Assembly: GCA_052387955.1 (NCBI GenBank) | Contig: JBQTIQ010000070.1 | Coordinates: forward strand, 1 to 8,331 | Origin: JBQTIQ01 sp052387955 | Lineage (GTDB): Bacteria > Actinomycetota > Acidimicrobiia > Acidimicrobiales > JACDCH01 | DNA: 8,331 nt | Reading direction: 5' to 3' | In this document: one piece after another, positions 5,094 to 8,331 of the stretch | Layout of the letters: every line of letters begins with the position of its first letter | Position numbering within the stretch: position 1 is the first letter of the stretch | Notes under the pieces: model-generated | What the model was told of the DNA's origin: nothing | What the model saw: only the letters and a program-made list of their open reading frames with translations | Databases searched by the model: none | Position numbers and translations under genes: made by a program

Positions 5094-6296
5094 TCAGCGG
5101 TCGCCGCGGCGGCGGCGCCAACGGCCCCGCTTCACCGCCGGCCCGGTCGAGGAGGCAGCCCGCGCCGCCTGCTTGGCCCGGGAGCGCCGTTCGACGGTCG
5201 AGACCGGCACCTCCTCGCTCCCGAGCGTCGGTTCCGGTTTCAGCCGTCCCCGTCGTTCGTCGTAGATGTCGCGGGCCACGACCTGGATCACGCCGGCGGC
5301 GGGGATGGCGAGCAGGGCGCCGAGGAAGCCGAACAGCTCGACCCCGACGAGCACGCTGACCAGCACGGTCAGGGGGTTGATGTGCACGGTACGGCTCATG
5401 ATCGCCACCTGCAGGAAGTGGTTCTCGAACTGTTGGTAGATCACGAAGAAGATGGCGGCGGCGATGCCGGCGGGCACCGAGTGGAGGAAGGCGAACCCGG
5501 CGGTGGGCACGGCCCCCAACGTCGCCCCGACCAGGGGGATCAGGTCGGTGAAAGCTACGAACAGGCCCAGCACCCCGGCGTAGGGCACCCCCAGGATCAA
5601 CAGCATCGCCCAGGCCGCGGAGCCGGCGATGACGCTGATGAGCAGGTTGCCGGCGACGTAGCCGCTCACCGAACGGGCGGCGTCGGCGGCCACCCGCCTG
5701 ACCCGCAGGCGCGTGGTGTCGTCGGGTATTAGGGCCATGAACGCCTGGCTGAGGTGGGGCCCCTGCATGAGCATCAGCGCGGTCAGCACCAGGATGGTGA
5801 CGAAGGCGAACAGGGTCGAGAAGACCCGGCCGAGGACATCGAGCGACGATTGCCCCAGCCCGGTGATGGCGTCCTGGATCTCGGCCTGGTTGTCACGGAC
5901 CCGTTCCTCGAGCTCGAACCGCTCGACCAGGTCGCCGATGACGCCCTCGCCGTTACGGGCGTCCTCGACGTAGCCGGGCAGGTCGTCGGAGAACTGCGTC
6001 ACCTGGTCGACGAGGGGCCGGATGAACGCGTACAGCATCCCGACCAGGGCGCCGAGCACGAACAGGAGCACCACGAAGGTGGCCAGTCCCCGGCGCAGGT
6101 GGGCCTTGCGGTTGAGCAGGTCGACGACCGGGTTGAGCACCACGGTGAAGAAGAGGGCCACCACCAACCAGGTCAGGACCCGGCCCAGGGTGACCACCGC
6201 GCGGTAGGCGACGAAGGTGGCGCCGGCCGAGAAGATGACCGCCCATATCGTCCGCCACGGGACGGGCTCGCGCCTGACCTCGGCCTCGCCTGCCAC
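5094..6296 (-). CDS. AI-2E family (PerM-like) membrane protein
   Basis: The 400-residue product is a polytopic membrane protein of the AI-2E/PerM/TqsA family. Hydrophobic segments lie at about 15-35, 38-58, 70-95, 155-178, 212-236, 238-262, 265-288 and 305-340. A soluble amphipathic stretch (96-150) sits between the third and fourth, as is usual in the family. Family motifs are GYVAGNLLISVIAG (212-225), DLIPLVGATLGAVPT (251-265) and the YQQFENHFLQVAIMSRTV/INPLTVL block (287-312). The C-terminus is a long basic tail (about 365-400). I chose GTG at 6294-6296 because TACCTT lies 7 nt upstream (leaderless spacing) and because the frame upstream loses hydrophobic character. An ATG or GTG a few codons inside is possible. 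Transport substrate is unknown; members differ widely. It heads the minus-strand cluster, and its gap to the cyclodeaminase is only 27 bp. Confidence 0.87.
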   Translation of the reverse strand: MAGEAEVRREPVPWRTIWAVIFSAGATFVAYRAVVTLGRVLTWLVVALFFTVVLNPVVDLLNRKAHLRRGLATFVVLLFVLGALVGMLYAFIRPLVDQVTQFSDDLPGYVEDARNGEGVIGDLVERFELEERVRDNQAEIQDAITGLGQSSLDVLGRVFSTLFAFVTILVLTALMLMQGPHLSQAFMALIPDDTTRLRVRRVAADAARSVSGYVAGNLLISVIAGSAAWAMLLILGVPYAGVLGLFVAFTDLIPLVGATLGAVPTAGFAFLHSVPAGIAAAIFFVIYQQFENHFLQVAIMSRTVHINPLTVLVSVLVGVELFGFLGALLAIPAAGVIQVVARDIYDERRGRLKPEPTLGSEEVPVSTVERRSRAKQAARAASSTGPAVKRGRWRRRRGDR

Positions 6297-6303
6297 GAAG
6301 TCG

Positions 6304-6309
6304 AAGGTA
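6304..6309 (-). promoter_or_regulatory. Putative -10 element, TACCTT, of the AI-2E family gene
   Basis: On the minus strand TACCTT lies 7 nt before the chosen GTG start, embedded in CGCTACCTTCGAC. The same 13-mer precedes the acyl-CoA dehydrogenase gene. Spacing and the absence of a Shine-Dalgarno sequence fit a leaderless transcript, probably carrying the cyclodeaminase as well. Confidence 0.5.
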
Positions 6310-6359
6310 GCGACCGCCCCCCACCGGGCGGGGGATGGTGGCGGGGCCCTCTCCGGCAG

Positions 6360-6365
6360 TAGGTT
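6360..6365 (+). promoter_or_regulatory. Putative -10 element, TAGGTT, of the Nfu-N-like gene
   Basis: TAGGTT matches TAnnnT and is followed by 9 nt and then ATG at 6375. No Shine-Dalgarno sequence is present. It diverges from the TACCTT element about 50 bp away, so the 78-bp gap holds two back-to-back promoters. A C-run and G-run (6317-6322 and 6330-6334) between them could pair. Confidence 0.4.
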
Positions 6366-6374
6366 CGCCCCACC

Positions 6375-6686
6375 ATGGGCCAGCCCATCACCGTCGTCGA
6401 GTCCCGGTCGCATCGCCCCGGGGTCCTGCGCTTCGAGCTGAACCGGCCGATGACGGGCATGGGCCACGAGCGCTACCGCCTGGGCCAGCTCATCGACGGG
6501 CCCCGCCCGGTGGACGAACTGGCTCGTCGCCTCTTCGCCCACGGCAGCGTCGAAGCCCTCCACGTCAACGGGAGCGTCGTCACCGTCGATCTCAGCCGGG
6601 GCTCGGCCGGCGAAGGCCTGGCCGACGTCCTGCGCGCCCTGTTCATCCACTACCCCCCCGGCTCCCCGGTCCCCACCCTCCCCTGA
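6375..6686 (+). CDS. Small stand-alone Nfu/NifU N-terminal-domain protein
   Basis: The 103-residue product resembles the N-terminal domain of Nfu iron-sulfur scaffold proteins (Nfu_N). It has a 'PGVLRFEL' strand (residues 15-22), PVDELARRLFAHGSVEALHV (45-64; compare 'sPLA..LF.i.GV..vf') and a NGSVVTVDL strand (65-73). It ends in a LADVLRALFIHY helix (82-93), where Nfu_N usually has a helix before its linker. There are no cysteines, and the C-terminal NifU domain with its CxxC cluster-binding motif is absent, so it cannot be a scaffold alone. It may bind or hand over to a partner, or have another role. It starts leaderless-style and diverges from the AI-2E family gene. Its stop is followed after one base by the 18-bp tandem repeat and repeat copy B. 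Confidence 0.65.
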   Translation: MGQPITVVESRSHRPGVLRFELNRPMTGMGHERYRLGQLIDGPRPVDELARRLFAHGSVEALHVNGSVVTVDLSRGSAGEGLADVLRALFIHYPPGSPVPTLP

Positions 6687-6734
6687 GGTTTCGCCCTCAC
6701 ACCGGGTTTCGCCCTCACACCGGGTTTCGCCCTC
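6687..6734 (+). repeat. 18-bp tandem repeat right after the Nfu-N-like stop codon
   Basis: GGTTTCGCCCTCACACCG occurs at 6687-6704 and 6705-6722 without mismatch. A third, partial unit (GGTTTCGCCCTC) starts at 6723 and runs into repeat copy B. The unit is the start of the dispersed repeat, so this looks like expansion of its leading edge. Confidence 0.85.
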
Positions 6735-6860
6735 GCTCGCTCCGTTCCGGCGAGTTGATGGTGCCCGCCTCCGGCGGGCTCGTACCGCCGGCGGGCGGCG
6801 AAGCCACCCTCCGGCGGATATGCGGGGGTGCCCCCCGCACCCCCTGCGGCTGACGCCGTA
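6724..6860 (+). repeat. Dispersed intergenic repeat, copy B
   Basis: This is the plus-strand copy of the element at 3707-3857, here in opposite orientation relative to the window. It keeps the GCCCGCC/GGCGGGC hairpin (6763-6779, loop TCC) and a perfect GCGGGGG-TGC-CCCCCGC hairpin (about 6826-6842). It lacks about 14 bp near its start compared with copy A. It follows the stop codon of the Nfu-N-like gene, as copy A follows the cyclodeaminase stop. No reading frame in it looks like a protein. Confidence 0.75.
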
Positions 6861-6929
6861 CAGGAGGTTGTCCCCAAGCTCCCGTGATTCCCCAGGACCC
6901 GGTTGCCGGCGTCGCGGCGCCCGGCACGT

Positions 6930-6967
6930 GAGCCACTGCTCCCTCTGCTCGAGGGACACGTTGGCTC
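6930..6967. other. Nested hairpin in the gap before the glutamate dehydrogenase gene
   Basis: GAGCCA 6930-6935 pairs with TGGCTC 6962-6967. Inside, TCCCTC 6940-6945 pairs with GAGGGA 6951-6956 around a 5-nt loop. The two stems are separated by small unpaired bulges. It lies 120 bp upstream of the gene start. It could end upstream transcription or act in a longer leader; neither is shown. Apart from this and the repeats listed, the 400-bp gap 6687-7086 contains nothing I recognise. Confidence 0.35.
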
Positions 6968-7014
6968 GGGGCCGGCGATGCGAGCGCCGGAGCGCCAGCG
7001 CAGGCGCGGTCAAG

Positions 7015-7076
7015 CACGGCCTGCGTGGCCGGGGAACGCTAACAACACGGCCTGCGTGGCCGGGGAACGCCAGCAA
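7015..7076 (+). repeat. Two 31-bp direct repeats before the glutamate dehydrogenase gene
   Basis: The unit begins CACGGCCTGCGTGGCCGGGG, continues AACGC and ends in AA. It occurs at 7015-7045 and immediately again at 7046-7076, with two mismatches (CTAACAA versus CCAGCAA at the ends). Each unit contains a small palindrome, GGCC-tgcgt-GGCC. The second unit ends 10 bp before the GTG start, where a promoter is expected, so the repeats may be paired regulator sites, or simply a tandem duplication. Confidence 0.8.
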
Positions 7077-7080
7077 GAAT
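7075..7080 (+). promoter_or_regulatory. Possible -10 element, AAGAAT, of the glutamate dehydrogenase gene
   Basis: AAGAAT keeps the A at position 2 and T at position 6 of TAnnnT and lies 6 nt before the GTG at 7087. There is no Shine-Dalgarno sequence, so a leaderless start is plausible, but the match is weaker than at the other genes. Confidence 0.25.
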
Positions 7081-7086
7081 GCTGCG

Positions 7087-8331
7087 GTGCCCCATGAGAG
7101 CTGGGTGGCGATCCTCGAGCGCCTCGCCGACGCCGCCGCCCTGATCGACGTCGACCCCGCCGTCCACCGCATCCTGCAGGAACCCGAGCGGGTGCTGGAG
7201 GTCTCGGTGCCGGTGCGGATGGACAGCGGGAAGGTGGAGGTGTTCACCGGTTGGCGGGTCCAGCACGACACCACGAGGGGGCCGGGCAAGGGCGGCCTGC
7301 GTTTCCATCCTGCGCTCGACGTCGACGAGGTCAAGGCCCTGGCCGCGGCCATGACCTACAAGACCGCCATCGCCGACCTGCCCTTCGGGGGCGCCAAGGG
7401 CGGCGTCCGGTGCCAGCCGTCGGAGCTGAGCCTGGGCGAGCTCGAGCGCCTGACCCGGCGGTTCACCTACGAGATCTCGCCCATCCTCGGGCCCGACCGC
7501 GACGTCCCCGCCCCCGACATCAACACCGACGGCCGGGTCATGGCCTGGTTGATGGACACCCTGTCGATGACCAGCGGCCACTATTCGGCCGGCTCGGTCA
7601 CCGGCAAGCCGCTGTCGATCGGCGGTACCCGCACCCACGCCGGCGCCACGTCGGCCGGCGTGGTGGTGTGCGTCCGCCGGGCCTTCGCCGAGATGGGGAT
7701 CGCCATCGCCGGCCGTCGGGCCGTGATCCAGGGCTTCGGCAAGGTCGGCGGGCCGTTGGCCTTCCTGCTCACGTCGGCCGGGATGCGGGTGGTGGCGGTG
7801 AGCGATGCCGGCGGCGCGGTCGTGAACGAGGGCGGCCTCGATGTCGCCGCCTTGTCCGACCACGTCACCGCGGCCGGCACCGTGGCCGGCTTCGTGGGCG
7901 GCGACCCCGTCGACCCCGAGGCCATTTACGCCCTCCCCTGCGAGCTCTTCGTCCCCGCCGCGCTGGGCGGGGCCATCACCGAGGCGGTGGCCGAGAAGCT
8001 GGCCGCCAAGGTCGTGGTCGAGGCGGCCAACGGCCCCACCACCCGGGCCGCCGAGCCCGTGCTCGACCGGCGGCGGATCGTGGTGGTGCCCGACATCCTG
8101 GCCAACGCCGGCGGGGTGACCGCCTCGTACTTCGAATGGGCCCAGAGCCGCCAGGGCTATGCCTGGGAGGAGGAGCTCGTCGCCGAGCGGCTCCGCAGCC
8201 GCATGGACGCCGCCTTCACCACGGTGTGGGCCAGGGCCGAGTCGGCCGGCGTGTCCCTGCGCCGGGCGGCGTTCGCGGTGGCGCTGGAACGGGTGGCGTC
8301 AGCCATCGACGCCCGCGGCCTCTTCCCCTGA
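7087..8331 (+). CDS. Glutamate dehydrogenase (Glu/Leu/Phe/Val dehydrogenase family)
   Basis: The 414-residue product is a complete hexameric-type glutamate dehydrogenase, interconverting glutamate and 2-oxoglutarate plus ammonia. In the N-terminal substrate domain are VLEVSVPVRMDSG (36-48), RGPGKGGLRFHP (64-75, with K68), MTYKTAIADLPFGGAKGG (89-106; K92, and K104 as the catalytic lysine) and PAPDINT (141-147, D144 as proton-transfer Asp). The Rossmann domain has VIQGFGKVGG (213-222) and VVAVSDAGG (235-243), and EAANGPTT (312-319) and PDILANAGGVTASYFEW (335-351) follow. GTG 7087-7089 gives the usual family length and places AAGAAT 6 nt upstream. The frame is open further upstream, but that part is repeat sequence. 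Cofactor preference cannot be read with certainty. The stop is the last codon of the window. A leucine or phenylalanine dehydrogenase is less likely given the length and motifs. Confidence 0.9.
   Translation: MPHESWVAILERLADAAALIDVDPAVHRILQEPERVLEVSVPVRMDSGKVEVFTGWRVQHDTTRGPGKGGLRFHPALDVDEVKALAAAMTYKTAIADLPFGGAKGGVRCQPSELSLGELERLTRRFTYEISPILGPDRDVPAPDINTDGRVMAWLMDTLSMTSGHYSAGSVTGKPLSIGGTRTHAGATSAGVVVCVRRAFAEMGIAIAGRRAVIQGFGKVGGPLAFLLTSAGMRVVAVSDAGGAVVNEGGLDVAALSDHVTAAGTVAGFVGGDPVDPEAIYALPCELFVPAALGGAITEAVAEKLAAKVVVEAANGPTTRAAEPVLDRRRIVVVPDILANAGGVTASYFEWAQSRQGYAWEEELVAERLRSRMDAAFTTVWARAESAGVSLRRAAFAVALERVASAIDARGLFP

Noticed and set aside
3940..5121. A second long minus-strand frame overlapping the cyclodeaminase.
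   Set aside because: Its composition is Arg/Gly/Pro-rich with no conserved blocks, and it is a frame shift of the gene that matches the family end to end.
6687..6734. CRISPR array.
   Set aside because: The 18-bp units are directly adjacent with no spacers, only two to three units are present, and no cas genes are nearby.
6820..7086. In-frame upstream extension of the glutamate dehydrogenase.
   Set aside because: The extra 89 codons translate repeat copy B and the 31-bp repeats into low-complexity Arg/Ser-rich sequence. Family length and motifs are complete from 7087.
5094..7352. A 752-codon open frame on the minus strand, far longer than the AI-2E family gene.
   Set aside because: The part upstream of 6296 is antisense to the Nfu-N-like gene, the repeats and the glutamate dehydrogenase. 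It is Arg/Gly/Pro-rich without domain character, and the membrane-protein homology begins near 6296.

Overview
This is an 8.3 kb stretch of very GC-rich bacterial chromosome. The codon positions are strongly GC-biased. At least three genes have a TAnnnT hexamer 7 to 9 nt before the start codon and no Shine-Dalgarno sequence, which suggests leaderless transcripts. With the FadE-type acyl-CoA dehydrogenase and the protein families present, this points to a high-GC actinobacterium, perhaps Acidimicrobiia. That placement is inference; no rRNA or other marker gene is present.

Layout. Positions 1-390 are debris: the last 28 codons of a possible transposase, then the C-terminal end of a broken IPT/TIG-domain protein, then a 63 bp element bounded by a perfect 11-bp inverted repeat. 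An acyl-CoA dehydrogenase (388-1626, minus) diverges from a secreted lipoprotein with one metal-competent and one degenerate cupredoxin-like domain (1705-2727, plus). Three minus-strand genes follow, read right to left: an AI-2E/PerM-type membrane protein (6296-5094), an archaeal-type (TIGR00300, LOR/SDH-like) ornithine cyclodeaminase (5066-3861) and an ArgZ-like arginine dihydrolase (3625-2777). Diverging from the membrane protein is a small stand-alone Nfu/NifU N-terminal-domain protein (6375-6686, plus). A 400 bp repeat-rich gap then leads to a Glu/Leu/Phe/Val-type glutamate dehydrogenase (7087-8331, plus), which is complete and ends on the last base of the window.

How the genes work together. 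The clearest functional unit is the arginine dihydrolase and ornithine cyclodeaminase pair. Together they should convert arginine to ornithine, CO2 and ammonia, and then ornithine to proline and ammonia. In cyanobacteria these two activities are fused in one protein, AgrE, with the dihydrolase domain N-terminal. Here they are separate genes in the opposite order, separated by a 235 bp gap filled with a dispersed repeat. The glutamate dehydrogenase about 2 kb away would fit downstream nitrogen handling, but it is on the other strand and the link is only suggestive.

Non-coding structure. A hairpin-bearing repeat of about 140-150 bp occurs twice in opposite orientations. Each copy starts 1 to 3 nt after a stop codon: after the cyclodeaminase and after the Nfu-like gene. 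The second copy is preceded by an 18-bp tandem repeat. A separate pair of 31-bp direct repeats lies just before the glutamate dehydrogenase start. I see no CRISPR array, tRNA or rRNA, and no complete mobile element.
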